Shown here in pieces: positions 13,499 to 39,294 of a stretch of 64,000 bases of DNA. How positions within the stretch are numbered: the first letter of the stretch is position 1; each line of letters begins with the position of its first letter. The stretch lies in the NCBI RefSeq assembly GCF_030253575.1, contig NC_080569.1:6111001-6175000 (forward strand). Reading direction: 5' to 3'. The position numbers and the translations under genes are program-made. The stretch is from Rhododendron vialii (lineage: Eukaryota > Streptophyta > Magnoliopsida > Ericales > Ericaceae). The notes beneath the pieces were generated by a model that was not told the origin of the DNA, ran no database searches, and saw nothing but the letters and a program-made list of their open reading frames with translations.

Positions 13499-13887
13499 TC
13501 TTGTAAACTTACAAGTCTAAAACTTACTTCGATGTTTTTTACTTTTTGTAACTTTTTATTTAACTTGTCATCGTAATTTTTGGGATTAATCGTTCATCTA
13601 GACCAGACAAATCGGAAAAGTAAAAAAAATGACAAATATTGAAAAAGTTCAAAATAAGACGGCACTTAAGACAAATAAGACAGTTGGTTGATACTTTTTT
13701 CGTCTTTAGTAATTTTGATTTTGGTCATAATTGTTTTTGATTTTGGTAATAATTTTGTACTTTTTAGATTGCTCTTGTCGAGACGAATAATTAATTCAAA
13801 AAAATATCACGCAAATTTAACAAAAATTCAGAACAGACGAATAAAATAAACAAAACGAAAAAGTAAGTTAAGTTTAAAAAAACCCAC
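13499..13887. mobile_element. Probable MITE
   Basis: Loosely inverted ends (TGTAAACTTACAAGTCTAAAACTTACTT-like versus AAGTAAGTTAAGTTTAAAAAAAC). Its right half, from the TCTTGTCGAGACGAAT string at 13769, recurs at 63642-63750, so this is a dispersed repeat. Between CBSX3 (ends 12416) and the UCH gene I see nothing else apart from the SINE below. Confidence 0.45.
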
Positions 13888-14145
13888 CCTTAAAAGTGCC
13901 TGACTGCAGATAATAAAAGATATTGTATATTAATACAGGTGGTAGGCGGTGAGCGGCGTTTGAAGTCATTTTGGAAATTTAGATAAATAAACAAGATAAT
14001 GTACTTAAACGTGCCTAATTGTCGTCCTAAAGATAATATTTTATTCCAAAGATCAAGACAGAAAATTTGACGGCAAGATGAACTAAACGAGTCAGGTCAC
14101 TTGCTATAAATCCCTAGAACAAGAACACAGAGTATAGACTCTAGC

Positions 14146-14325
14146 TGTGGGTGTCGGAACACAACCAAAGGGCTTGCCCCCAAGAAGTCGCAAGTTCGAA
14201 TTCCACTAAGTCCAAGCATTCCAAACCTTGAAACTACGGGAGGTTTGCCCGATCGTTAAGTTCAGGACCCTAAATTAGTCAAGTTGCACCCAAGTGGCGG
14301 GATATCCGGTTATAAAAAAAAAGTG
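14146..14325 (+). mobile_element. tRNA-derived SINE, 5' end eroded
   Basis: Contains a box-B-like GCAAGTTCGAATTCC at about 14190 and ends in a short poly-A (14316-14325) after CCGGTTAT. Lies 300 bp beyond the stop codon of the convergent UCH gene. Limits approximate. Confidence 0.45.
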
Positions 14326-14619
14326 TAGATCTTATCAAATCAATCTTTTGAAATTAACTCAAAGCCAGCAACAAAACAGAAAACAGGCATCTTCGAATTT
14401 CCACATCATCTCAATGGAATTTTACGACTGGAGAAATAGACCATGTGTAATTACGCCGAGAAAGTATATAATCTTGAAACAGGAAAATAATGCATTACAA
14501 ACTGTTACAATTCAGAGACGAGAGAAGTCTGATACTCTCCTAAAAGGTCCATATCTCCAAAAAGATCAGAGAAGTTCCTATCAGTGTATAACCGAACAAA
14601 GGGAAATCAGCAGCACAAC

Positions 14620-17267
14620 TTACTTTGGGTTGGATGATTTCTGCTTGGCCTTTTCAATAAGAGGTCTCAACTGCTTCTTCTCAGCAAGAATCTTGAGGAA
14701 GTTAAATAAGAAGGGTATGTAATTGTGTTTTCTCCGAATATTCTCCGTCCTCCACTTCTTAAATTTCTCCTCTTCCATTAGGATTTTCTCCGTAGCACCC
14801 TCGATCCCAGAATTCACTTCCGAAAGCTGCTTATTAAGAGCTTCCACACGACTGGTATCCACTAGTCTCTCCGTCTGCAATCCCGCCAGCTGCTGCAAGA
14901 TCCGTTCCCTCCCCCTCTGAAGCTCTTTTAATTCAGCAGTATACATTTCTTTCCTGTTTTTGATTATGGCCATTAGATTGAATCTTATTTCGCTTTGGGA
15001 ATACCTCTCAATCCGTTCCTGAATCACTGGTTGCACCATTCGTAGCCAATCCATATCACCTTGCCCACCCGGGCACTGTCCTAGGCTAATGGGTCCCTCC
15101 TTCAATCCGTCAAGTTCATAGAGCACACCGTCGACGGGTATATAGCTTATGAAATGGTACACGTCATCATCTTTTCCAGCAGACTTTTGCTCCTCTGGAA
15201 CAAAAGGCTCAGGTCTTGCAAAACTGTTGTGGGCTGCGCGAATGGCTTCACTGTTATTGATGGCCAAACCTTTAAGCTCAGGTGGAAAGTTTCTTGTGAA
15301 TTCTTTCAGGGCAGATAACTCGGGCCCAATATCGACATCTGGACAGTTCATGAGAATGGACAGGATAGCTTGGGTTGCACATGCATTATTAATAACCTGC
15401 GCAAGAACTATAGCTGGTTTATACAGTTTAATATTTACTGAGATGAGATCTAGGAAGAAAATACTAGATAGAATGGAAACTGACCTGGCTAGCAAAGAAC
15501 AAGTTTGGATTGGGATCCTTGATTACAAGACGGTCATCTTTTTCCCCCGGACGCCATTTAAAAAGGAATATCAACCCATATACTGGCCTGTAAATTTGGG
15601 GAAGAAAAACAAAGGTGACTAGTTAGAGTCATGCCAAGAAGATGGAAGGTGAAGTACAGTTTAAACAATAAATTACCTTAGATTATTCAGAGAATCAAGG
15701 TCCAAAGAATACAACTCCTCAACCTGCTTAAACATATGAATGCAGAATGATCCCGTACGATAAATAGAAGAGGAAGAAGCCAAAGCGAAATGATGAATCT
15801 TTTGGAAACAGGAGGTCAGGTGACCAGCGAGTATCTTAAAATGAAATTATGATAGAGGCAGAATATCAAGACTCTTCTATTTGAAATTCAACTTCAGTAA
15901 CAACGTAGCTCACAACTATGCAGAACAAGAATCAGAGTACGCAAGACAAATAGTGGTCCTGAGCCTTCCTGACTCTCTTGAGGAGACCATTGCAGCACCT
16001 AATATATTCTATATATGGAAACAGGGTAAAGACACGAAATTAGAAGAACTCGTACCAAACAGCTTGAACTGTCACTCTTAATGACATAGCCTCACTGGAA
16101 TACTTTCTATTCTACAGTTCCATATCTACATATACAGATCTGAGACAATGTCATGCCCCTATAATTTTAATCCAAAGTTCCAAACCCTTGATTGTCAGAC
16201 AAATTCCAGAGCACAAACACAGATATACGTCCTTAAACTGACAACATAAAAGCCTCGCATAAACTAAGAAGAATTTCTCAAACAACTGTGCACAACAAGC
16301 ATGGCAAAAAGAAAATGAAGTATTTCCAGATTTTACCTGCACGCCTTTTACTTGCATCTGCTGTATAAGTTCTGTAAAAACACCTGAAATGCGAACCAAG
16401 AGTCTCAACAATCAAAACGGATCAATGAAACAGATCATCAGCACATTTAAACCCAGATAAAAAATAATTTGTACGTCAAATTAAAGTATGGATACTGATA
16501 GGAAACAAAACAAAACCAATGTCTTGTTTATATTCTCCTCAATTAGCCCAGCTAGCACATAATGGATGACAAAACATAACAATTTGGAATATAGTAACCA
16601 CCACATTTGCATACAAAAATATCATTAAAACCAAGACAACTAAGCCTTGAATCCAAGAAATTGAGGTTGGGGACATGTATCCTTTTCTGAAAATCTTAAG
16701 AGGATTAATCACAAATGTGGTCATTTGCCATGGTCTTACAATCCAGTAAATGCAAGTGAAATACGAAGATTTTAGAGAAAAACCCGGATTGCAAGGGGCA
16801 AACCTTTAGAGATTTTTTCCGAATAAATTCACATTATCATGATCTCCCTAAAAATCATGCCACGTATCTCCTGTCACTAAGGACGAGGAAGAATATACGG
16901 TTTCACAACATTAACTCTTGCCAAAACTTGAAAGCAACAAGGGCAAGTACTCAGATGCTTACCTCCATTATTGTTCTTTCGCCATATATTGCATCCATTG
17001 GATATGAAATATGAAATATATGGCATAATTTTTCCTCTTACTATCACAAGGGAAAACATTATCCACTTAAGTACCTTGACTAATTCACCTCCCCAATCAG
17101 AAGGATCTTTTATAAAAAACATACCTAATCTTATAAGTTATATCGAACAAACGACAAGTGTAACAAATATATAAACTACGTGTAGACAGTTTAAAGAGGT
17201 GAAAATTGAAGCTAACAAGATTAATGTAAACCATACCGGGATCAGATTCGATCGTGCACCATGACAT
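14620..17267 (-). CDS. UCH2: Ubiquitin C-terminal hydrolase, UCH37/UCHL5 type
   Basis: Cysteine deubiquitinase (peptidase C12); relatives act at the proteasome and at INO80-type complexes. Exons in transcript order: 17267-17237, 16383-16337, 15723-15677, 15587-15485, 15396-14620 (TAA at 14620-14622). Phases agree and give 334 aa, the length of plant UCH1/UCH2. The catalytic set is complete: Gln76 and Cys82 in [11 protein letters not shown], His157 in VYHFISY, Asp172 in YELDGL. Spacing (75 from Cys to His, 15 from His to Asp) matches UCH37. A coiled-coil segment (about 215-285) and a basic C-terminal ULD-like tail ([14 protein letters not shown]) follow. UCH1 and UCH2 cannot be told apart here. 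Starts at [11 protein letters not shown], the conserved family N-terminus. Confidence 0.95.
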
Positions 17268-17743
17268 GATGCCAATGTTATGCTGCCACAAGACAATAAA
17301 GTCATTAAGAATCTATAGACATAAACACTAGTTGAAACGACTTGGAACATTTGTAATAAACTATGCCATAATATGCCAATTATAGACAATGTCACTGACT
17401 AATCACAAAATAGACTAAAAAAACCCTACAAAAGCCCACAAGTACGTTGTACAGAAGGGAAGTTTTTTCCTTAATTTTCTCATTGGATTGTTGCCAAAAG
17501 AATATGGCTACAAAAACAAGCTGTTTGGGTTAAATAATCAAGGTTTTTTTTTGTTTCTTTGTGTGTGTGTGGCTCTCAGAAAGAAACTACAATGTTTGGA
17601 CTAGAAGGTCAAGCTTTTGGGTTAAGCTAGAGAAGGCAAACAAGTGTTTTTTTTCCGGTGCTCTTTAGCCAAAAATCCGGCTGACTGAGACTTCCCAAAC
17701 AGAGCCGTAGGGCTGTAGATGAGCCAACAAAACGTTGCTCACC

Positions 17744-17745
<2 letters not shown>

Positions 17746-17774
<29 letters not shown>
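17746..17774. repeat. (GA)n microsatellite, CT tract in the UCH leader
   Basis: On the minus strand this is a CT run about 480 bases upstream of the UCH start codon. A donor GACG|GTAATAAG (minus strand, about 17790) and an acceptor GTGGCAG just above 17282 suggest a leader intron, as in CBSX3. Region 17850-19178 otherwise holds no recognisable gene. Confidence 0.8.
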
Positions 17775-17777
<3 letters not shown>

Positions 17778-19178
17778 ACGTCTTATTACCGTCGCCGGAG
17801 CTGCAGAGCTTCGTCCGATTTGAAGATTTTGGTGGGGGTTGTTGCAGAGATTCTGATCTATTAGCAATTTAGGGCTCACCCATATATATACATTCTTAAA
17901 TTTCACAAAACTTACCCTACGACTTCTATATACTACATATTTACCCTACCCAAAAGTTACTAACGTTTTTGTCTCGCCAATAACCCATTTTTCCGAACGG
18001 AAATGATTTTAATACTCCCTTTCGTTTCATTGATATTTCATTTTTTATTTTCATTCATAAAAAAATTACAAATTTACCATTCATATAAAAAAGTGCCTCA
18101 AAAGGTAAGAGTAATTTATTAGTTTCACTTGAAAAAAGACAAAAAATAGAATGTCAATTAATAAAAGAAGAGTGTGAAAATTATTTTTCTTTTTTAAATT
18201 CTTATGATCTGTTTGGCAGAAGAAGGGAGAGCATAGGCAAGTTAATTCGGACCCCTCTTATTAGGTATTTGGTTCCTTCTTTGCACCTAGACCCTTATAA
18301 GGCCCTCATATTATTGTTTTATTCGTCCATTTTAATCCATCCATTTCAACAACCAAACAAAACTCTTCATAAATTAATTGTGACTAGCTTAGTGGGCTTG
18401 CTTCTGATTTGATATAATTATAATGCTTGTATTCTCCTATTGCATGTTATAAAAATACAAAAAATATTTCTTAGTTAATCCCTCCTTATTTAATTTCCTT
18501 TATAACATATATCATATACGTCATTTTTTCTTATCCAAAAACTTGGCCAATTATTAGGTATTTCCGGGGTACCATGTAATTTTGACATGTGGTATTCTTT
18601 GCAAAAAAAAGTTTGACATCAAACAATGTGGGCCATTGCTTGTCTTTCAAGTTTCAACCACCGAAAAAAAGAATTATAATGTTCCTATGGAATAATTTAG
18701 TACTACATAAATGGATCGGAATATCTAAACAATGCCACATGATACTCCGAAAATGCAAAAATAATTATTCTAAAAGCTTTGTCCACGCACTAAACGAGAA
18801 GTAATTATTCTATGCCCCTGGATGTCACTTGGCGGTGCCCTAACTCTTCTCTTTATCACACATTTATTTGGGCTACCCACATCTTGCGACGAAAACCGCA
18901 CAAACGTTTGGAAGAAAAACAGTTTGGGGCACCATGTCGTGGTGGTCAGATGGATTGAATAAAATTTTCCTTTTGACATTTTCCCACCCTCTCTCCCCCT
19001 CCAAAATCCCAACTACCATTCTTCTACCCGTCTGAAAGAAACAACAGTCTCGAGATGAACGACCCTCAAAGCAAACACAAACTTTTAAGCAATGCAGATA
19101 CAGGAAAAAGCGAAAACATATGCATATAGATATAGTGAGAGAAAGTTAGTACTGTAATTCTTACACTTACTTGGGTGG

Positions 19179-22100
19179 ATGATGTGGAGGAGACCGTCGT
19201 TTATTTCACTCAAACAGAGCCTGTCGGTGGCTGTTCGCTACAAGCCGAAGCCGCCACTGGCGTTAAGGACGTCGCTCTGCTCATTATCACCTGACGTCAG
19301 TCCCGGCGCCGTCGACATTGACGGCGGCGGCGGAGGAGACAGCATATCGGTAGTGGAGGCGAAGAAGCTGATGAGACTGGTGAATGTGGCGGAGCTGAAG
19401 ATGGAGTTGTTGGAGGGAGGGAAGGAGGCGATGGGGTACTCGGAGCTGCTTAAAACCTGCGAGAGTGTTGGAGTTGCCAAGTCGCAGGAAGAGGCGGCGG
19501 CGTTTGCGCGAGTTTTGGATGAGGCGGGCGTTGTTCTGATCTTCAGAGATAAAGTCTATCTTCATCCAGATAAGGTATTGCACTGGGCTTGATCTCTCCT
19601 AATATCTTGTCATGTGAACGATAGTAGAAATACGAATTACGAAATCAATAAGTCTACGTACACTTCTACCTAACCTACCGACCGCTCCTTTTGCCATCCT
19701 GCGTAAGAAAATTACACAGGAAACAGACGTACATGGGAATAGGTGTCCTTTCCTGTACAAGGTGGTGGAAGGTCGATTTGTTGCTGAAACCAGTAGTCGT
19801 CATCGTGGTAAATTTGTCGGAAAATTTGTGATCTGATTCATTTTTGCTCTGTTTGTGTGTCTTTTGTGGGGTCTTTGTCTGGGGTTGGGCTTTTCCTGGA
19901 AAAAAAGATATTCACTTCAGCAATGGAACAAGATTCTCCCTCTAAGAGCATATTCGCCCCTCACTATTATTTTCACTCAATTTCAATTGACATGTAGCAC
20001 TTTAATAGGCAAATGCAAATCGAAGCATAAGTTTGTGTTAAAAACTTCATCGATGGTGAAGTTGAAATTGGAGATGGAGGAAATAACCTTCCAAAATTGG
20101 AGTAAAATTACTAGTTTTTCTTGACTTGGTCCATATTTGAGTTGAGTAACAATAATGATTCACACACATGTGTTTTTGCACATATCTTGCACATACATTT
20201 TTGTGGGGCCCATATCGGGGTTCCACAAAATATATTCAAAAACATATGTGCAAGTAGCATGGTTGAGGGTGGAGTGAGCGTTTTGGCTTTTGAGTCAAAC
20301 AAAGGGGTAAGGGCCGGAGATGCTCCAAGATCACGTATTCTCCCATGGTTTCTCAAACTCAAAGCCGACAGTGGAAAAAAAGTGCCATGTTGCTCAAGTG
20401 TTTGAAGAGAGATTGTGGGATCTGGCTCGAGCCATTTTTTGGGTACCATTAGGCACACATCTGGGGTTAAATGTGGCACAAGATTTGGCTAGTCTATGAT
20501 CTGGATTAGGATTTGATATGGTTTTTATGTGATTGTGACAAATTATGCCTCTGGCGAAGAAAAATGGCTATGGGTTGGAGATCCTCTAATTTTTTCTCTT
20601 CACTCTTTTAAGGAAGTTAAGTTTGAAACGCACAAGTACCGTTCAGAATTGGAGATCCTCTTCTCTCTCCCTTGCGCTCTTATAGTTAAATTGAGTTTGA
20701 AGTGCACGAGTACCATTTCTCTCCACCGGATATTTCCAAGTCTCCATATTGGTGGAGACATTGTGGCCTGCGTTGAGAATTAGAGCCAACAACTGGTTGT
20801 CGGCTCTTATGAAAAATTTCATTGCAAGTTGCTTCGTGGTAACTGGTAAGAATGTAGAAAAAGGATTATGTGTTGTATGGTAGGTCAGCCTTTTTGAAAC
20901 TTTCTTGGTATTGAAAAACATATGTAAAATGCTGTAGGTTTATTGCTTTTAGCAGCCCCGTCCTCTTTCCACAAGGTGGTGTTTGGTTGTACTTCATAGA
21001 CTTCTAAATGAAGCATTTCGTGGGTGCTTGGTGTGTTTGTCTTTCGTATATTATCTTAATTCACTGTCTCTATTGCTCAGTTTGACTGCCTTATTCCAAA
21101 TGAGAATAAAGGTTTTGCGTTATGGTCCTTATGGATCAGATAAGTGCTGGCATTTGAGTGAGTCTGAAGAAGTTTTTTTAGTTCACTTCAGTTTCTTCTG
21201 GATAGAAGCTTTATATGTTTGACACTGTAGGGAGTGGTGGCCACTCATCAATGCGTGTGCAATGTTTAACGATTTCACATTTTTTCCCTTCGAAATGCAT
21301 CCATGACTAAAAACATTTTGATCTCTATGTATATCTTCCCCAGCTTGAATTGTTTCCTCCTATTCTTTCTTCTATAGTACTTTCTAAGGGCTCTTCACCA
21401 TCTCTTAGAGGGCCATGATTGGCATAGAGGACTGAGTAAAAGACCGTACTCAGTTCTTCAGATTGCGCTATGTAGGTAATTCGTAGTTTACTTGGTTGTA
21501 TGTTTCTATCCTTAGGCATGATATGCTTGTCATATAACCTCAATAGGAGCCCATCCATCAAAACAGATGACAATGTGCCCATCCAGGCTATATATAATCA
21601 AATTAACTTGCACGTGGCGTGGTTCTTCTTTTCATGTCTATTTAATCCTCAAGCTTGTTGCATGGACTTAACTTGGTTTTCCAGATGAGATTGATTGTTT
21701 TGAGTTATGGACAAGTTGTGAAATGGCATTTGAGTGAGAGCCACGGGTCATTTTTCTGTTATTAGAAGCCTTACATATTTGAGATTAAATCCAAAACTCA
21801 TACTACGGATTTTTTTGCTCTTTTTCTCCATTTTTCGTTTATATGTTCAGGTGGTGGATCTGGTTAGAAGAGCAGTGCCCCAAGCTCTGACTTCTGAAGA
21901 TATCTCCGGAATGGATGAACTGAAGAGGCTTCAGAATAAGAAAGAAGAGATCGACAGGCTGGCACATAAGCAAGTCCGGTGCATCCTCTGGTCAGGGTTA
22001 GGGTTAGCTGTTATACAGGTTGGGCTCTTCTTCCGTCTAACATTCTGGGAATTCTCGTGGGATATTATGGAACCGGTTACATTTTTCACAACAAGCACCG

Positions 22101-22294
22101 GCATAGTCATTGGGTACGCCTACTTTCTGTTTACTTCAAGAGACCCCACTTACCAAGACCTAATGACAAGTCTTTTTCTATCAAGGCAGCGAAAGCTGAT
22201 CAAGAAGCATAATTTTGATGTCAAACGATTAATTGAGTTACAGAAGGAATGCCGCTATCTGCTAGATACCCCTGGTTTTTCCAAAAACCGATAG
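19179..22294 (+). CDS. MCU: Mitochondrial calcium uniporter (MCU), plant type
   Basis: Pore subunit for Ca2+ entry across the inner mitochondrial membrane. Two exons, 19179-19574 and 21851-22294 (TAG), in phase, make 279 aa, on the short side for the plant family (about 300-340). An Arg/Ser-rich presequence ([20 protein letters not shown]) leads into the matrix domain. A coiled coil (about 153-172, [16 protein letters not shown]) precedes TM1 (about 175-193), the selectivity filter WDIMEP (202-207, with the D-x-x-E pair) and TM2 (about 208-226). The second ATG follows the first directly, so the start is one of two adjacent Met. The 2.3-kb intron holds a MITE. Confidence 0.95.
19937..20331. 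mobile_element. MITE in the MCU intron
   Basis: Left end CTAAGAGCATATTCGCCCCT at 19937 mirrors right end AAGGGCCGGAGATGCTCCAAG at 20331. Ends of the GAGCATCTCC type are common in plant MITEs. About 395 bp, non-coding. Confidence 0.55.
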
Positions 22295-23120
22295 GGGTAG
22301 AACTGGAATCTCACGATGCTTTTCACTAAGCATAAGCCCAAGTTTGTCTTTGACATCTTTCTAAGACTTTATACTATTATCACCATCCAGGCCTTCTACT
22401 TTTTTGAGGCTTGGAATGTATGTCTAACTATTACCGGTTTCCTGACCCGACTTTTCATGTGACGCTTCGTTTCACAAAGATCTTTCTTTCCCCCTCATTA
22501 GAAAGGACTCAAGCAGGTTAAAAATGCTTGCTTACGTTAACCAAGTTGGTTACATCCTTTTCTAAGCCTGTAATCAATGTTGTAATAGTAAACTGGTTTT
22601 GTTGTTTGTTGTTTGTTGTTTAACAAAATTTCAGTTACCTGGCATGTGATGTGTCCAACATTAATTGTGGTAGAAGACACTGTACATAATCAGAACTGCA
22701 GGTGCAAAATTTGTTGATGGTAGCCAGGCGATGTGCAAGCATCTTTGAACCTTGAGCAGTAGCCTGCAGTGGATCCGAGCGTCACCGATTTTGTAATCCT
22801 AAGAGGTCTATCATCAACTTAACCTTCTTTATGTTTTAAAATGCTTTATGGAAATTCGAACTGTCAAGATTGAACAGTGGTACAAGAGTTCCCATGCAAC
22901 AAAGAAAGAAAAAGAAAGGCAAATCCAATCACTTCTTTGGGTGAATAAAAGAGGTGAGAAATGGTGGACTTTCATTGGTCAATTTCTGTTTCTGTGGTGA
23001 GATTTGGTGAGAAACCCCAATCCTTTCTTTTCTCACTATCCAAAGGGGCTCTCAAGGCATGGGATCTTCTATCCCCAGAATTTCCTTCCCCCATGTCCCA
23101 CTCCATTCCCAGAAACAAGA

Positions 23121-23669
23121 TTACGCCTCAAGATCCCTTTGTTTTGAGATTCTTGCAGCATCTTGTGGTTGGGAGTGTATTAGACATGTGGACAGGGCCT
23201 CCAACAGTTGGGCTCTTAGAACCATTGCCTCCGCTAGAGCCGCATTCAACTCAGACTGCAAGTGGGACACCTGGCGCTGTAGAGATGCTACGAAGGCCAC
23301 GCAACCGTAGACGGGGTCTGCAAGCCGAGCCTTGGCTTCGTAAACCATGCTGGTCACTGCATCTTCTCTGTCAGCAATGGGAATCTCCTGTTTCAAATAT
23401 CAGGTCACATGGAACATGATAGAACCAGTTAACTTAATGCGTGAAATGATTGACATCAATTACTTTGATTTCAGGTCAGGTTTTACTTGCAGCATTTTGC
23501 AGACGTTGCTGGCACCGAAGACCCGGTGCACGGCTACGAATTTCTCTGGTTCAATGGGTGGAAAGTGCGGCAAAAGGATGCAGTCCTTCATGCATCGCCA
23601 ACGGAGGATTCTGCAAGCAGCACAAGGCATTTTAATCCTGGCTGCAGCTGATTCCATTGCTGTGCGCAC
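23121..23669 (-). CDS. LOB-domain (LBD) transcription factor, class I
   Basis: Plant-specific nuclear DNA-binding factor. Exon 1 is 23669-23487 and exon 2 is 23387-23121; the 99-bp intron is in phase, giving 149 aa. The zinc-binding C block is complete: Cys16-x2-Cys19-x6-Cys26-x3-Cys30 (PCAACRILRWRCMKDC). The GAS block has FGASNVCKML (51-60), then REDAVTSMVYEAKARLADPVYGCV and a leucine-rich coiled coil. The tail is short (about 50 residues). An alternative start is Met5. The sequence resembles short class I members such as the LBD21/LBD24 group, but I cannot name the orthologue. Deviations: Trp in the C block where Arg is usual, and Cys-Lys after GASNV. Confidence 0.88.
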
Positions 23670-24876
23670 AGCCGGAGGGATAGTTTTTCAACACTGGGTG
23701 GTGTTTTTCTGAACTCATTGGCTTGGTATTTATTAGCCAGTAAGGATGATCTAGATACTCAGTAATTTTGTTCTTAGAAATATCTAATTAGGTACGGCTG
23801 GATTTCTGAAGTGGGAGGCAATCTGCGATTTCACTGGCTGCAAGTTGCAATTATCTTTTTTTTTTCTTTTCTTTTCGAAATTGAAGCTTGGAATTTTTTA
23901 GAAAGTGCTAGAGGTAGATTTATTTATCAGTTTTGGAATAGTTCTATCACTATTCTTTGGATTATGTTACTTCTTTTTTTATTTTTATTTTTATTTTTTT
24001 ATAGGTATGAAAATTTGAAATTTTTGGAGGGGTTGAAATTTGTGGAGGGGTGCAGGAACAAAACTGCTTCAGATGCTTACTTTGTAGAATCTAATAATTC
24101 CCAATTTGTGTTTATAATCATTGTTTATGTCAACAGTCGACTTTTTATTGTCAAAAAGATGAAACAGGAGACCATCTGTAGAACATGCAAGGTGAAACCA
24201 TGCGTGAGTATCAAGCTCGGGCACAAGATTATTTTGAAAGAACTTTTTAGCAGAGCTGTTGAGGGGTAAGGAAATTGTTACAAGACCAGAATCAAGTTTG
24301 ATACTATTATCAAGCGCCCATTTGGTTGGTCTCATTGAAGACAAATTGGACTGCAAAAGTGGTGAAAATTGTAATTTTTGGCGTTTGAATGGACCAATTA
24401 GTGGAAGGGATCACAAAGCGCTCGAGGGTCAATCTCACGTAACATGACAGATAAAATACACAGTTGAATTTGGTAGGTATTGAGTTTACTTATCCTGTGG
24501 GGTTCTCAGTCCTATCCAACTGAACATTGCCAATTATCATCGATGTAGAGGGGTGTAAGCAATGACCACAACCACTGGACTGCATGCCAAATAGCCATTT
24601 CTAAGGATACCTTAACCCACTGGTGAAGGCTTACTACTAGTAGTAGCTGGTGGATGGATTCAAGCTGCGGAAATCACCTCCTTAGACATACTTGGAGTGA
24701 GGCTGCATTGCATCACCACCCTTACGAACCTCACTTTACCATGAGCCTCGTGCATTGGATTGGTCTTTTCTGGACATTTTATCGGATTGGTCTTTTCTGG
24801 ACGTTGCTATCTATTTCATCCAGAAGACCACACTATCTGGACATGGGATACTGCTTTCCTTGTCATTCTTATGCAG

Positions 24877-24880
<4 letters not shown>

Positions 24881-24935
<55 letters not shown>
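24881..24935. repeat. (GA)n microsatellite
   Basis: About 27 uninterrupted GA units between the LBD gene and the RecQ 3' end. Region 23720-24880 holds no recognisable gene. Confidence 0.95.
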
Positions 24936-24936
<1 letters not shown>

Positions 24937-25057
24937 AATTTGCCATAAGAAGAGTCATGTACATCCATTAGACTTTAAACGGGTTGTACTAGCTACCGAA
25001 AATTCTCCTTTTCAAACAACATGAAGTCCAATTCTTGACGAACCAAGCATAGATATG

Positions 25058-38080
<13,023 letters not shown>

Positions 38081-38204
38081 TTTGTTCGCTTCGCCGTCGA
38101 GAGAAAACGCCGAGGGCTGGAGGCGTCGGCGGGGAAGAGGAAAAACCTATCAAGGGCGAAAAATGGGGACGATGATCGAGACAGGAAGGTAAAGTATAGC
38201 TTGG

Positions 38205-38212
38205 TTTCCCGC
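38205..38212. promoter_or_regulatory. E2F-type site upstream of the RecQ gene
   Basis: TTTCCCGC fits the E2F consensus TTTSSCGC and lies 125 bases upstream of the RecQ start codon. Plant replication and repair genes are often under E2F control at G1/S. Binding is inferred from sequence only. Confidence 0.5.
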
Positions 38213-38497
38213 GCTTCTCCAATGGGGCAAGATGATCAAAAAAATCTCAATTTCGTCCCTGTAATTATGATTGTATCAATGTAAACCGTGTAATTGATAT
38301 GTAGTCTCAATTTCGTTCATCTCGCCGACACAGTGATTCGAACTGACGAAATTGAGATTTTATGAAAGCTAGTTTCCAATTTTGAGAGTAACTTTAAACT
38401 CTCGGCACAATTTTCAATAAATTTTTTTTTCTATCTCTCTCCATTCATTACCATTCAACTCTCAAAAATAACTTTCTAAAACTTAAACCAAACAAAG

Positions 38498-38724
38498 TCA
38501 TAGGAATTGATTTCTACCTTCTTCTTTTTTATAATCACACCATCTTTTTTGGATTTTAGTATTGAAAGTGTATTTATATTTTTTGATTTCTACATTCCTT
38601 TTTTGATAATCACACCTTCTTTTTTAAATTTTTGTGTTGAAAGTGTATCTATATTTTTTGCTAAAAAACAAAAAAATGAGTGTGAATATAAAAAAAAAAA
38701 AAGTGTAAAAATCAATTCCCAGAA
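38498..38724. mobile_element. Foldback/MITE-like repeat
   Basis: ATAGGAATTGATTTCTAC at the left is mirrored by AAAAATCAATTCCCAG at the right. Inside is a tandem duplication of about 85 bp (ATAATCACACC...GAAAGTGTAT...ATATTTTTTG). Confidence 0.5.
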
Positions 38725-39175
38725 ATTATTTCTAAACTTTACCTTTTACTTTTAGTGAATGCTAATGTCGAGAAAGTTTAGAATTTTGATGTTGTTATAT
38801 ATTAAGAAATTCAAAAAGCAACTCCTTTATTAAATGTCTTCCTATCATGTTTCTTTTTCAATAGCTTTATCTTATTTTCTACTCCATAATTTCCTCATTT
38901 TCTTTTTACCCGTTTAATTTTTAAAAAATTATTCCTAGACTGTTTAGTACTAATTAGTGGTGCACTATTGAATATATTTAAACAACTGAACACAATTTTC
39001 CGTTTGACCGAAAAAAAAACAACTAAACACACTTCTGATTTTGGAATGATGCTTTAAGCTAGCTCATAGCTCCGATGCTACTAGCTTATACTGACCTGAT
39101 CTGAAGTCTATTTTATTTGTATGATCCAAACCTTTTTTTACTGGTGTGCTATTCATCGGGAATATGACAGTCCAG

Positions 39176-39271
39176 GACGTGTTTTGATAATTAATACTCA
39201 CCAAGGACATGCCGAGAACATTTTTTAATACTGAAAATGTCCTTGACAGGTATTAATTATCAAAACATGTC
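39176..39271. repeat. 96-bp inverted repeat
   Basis: Arms starting GACGTGTTTTGATAATTAAT and ending ATTAATTATCAAAACATGTC pair with few mismatches, around a 30-base spacer. Confidence 0.7.
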
Positions 39272-39294
39272 ATTGGTCGTCATTTTCCCTTGTT

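Noticed and set aside
19238..19583. Minus-strand frames opposite MCU exon 1
   Set aside because: Shadow frames of a GC-rich coding exon with clear MCU similarity on the plus strand.
23811..24269. 152-codon plus-strand frame upstream of the LBD gene
   Set aside because: AT-rich with a poly-T run, no family resemblance and no splice support.
24654..25024. Frames containing poly Arg-Glu
   Set aside because: Translation of the (GA)n microsatellite.
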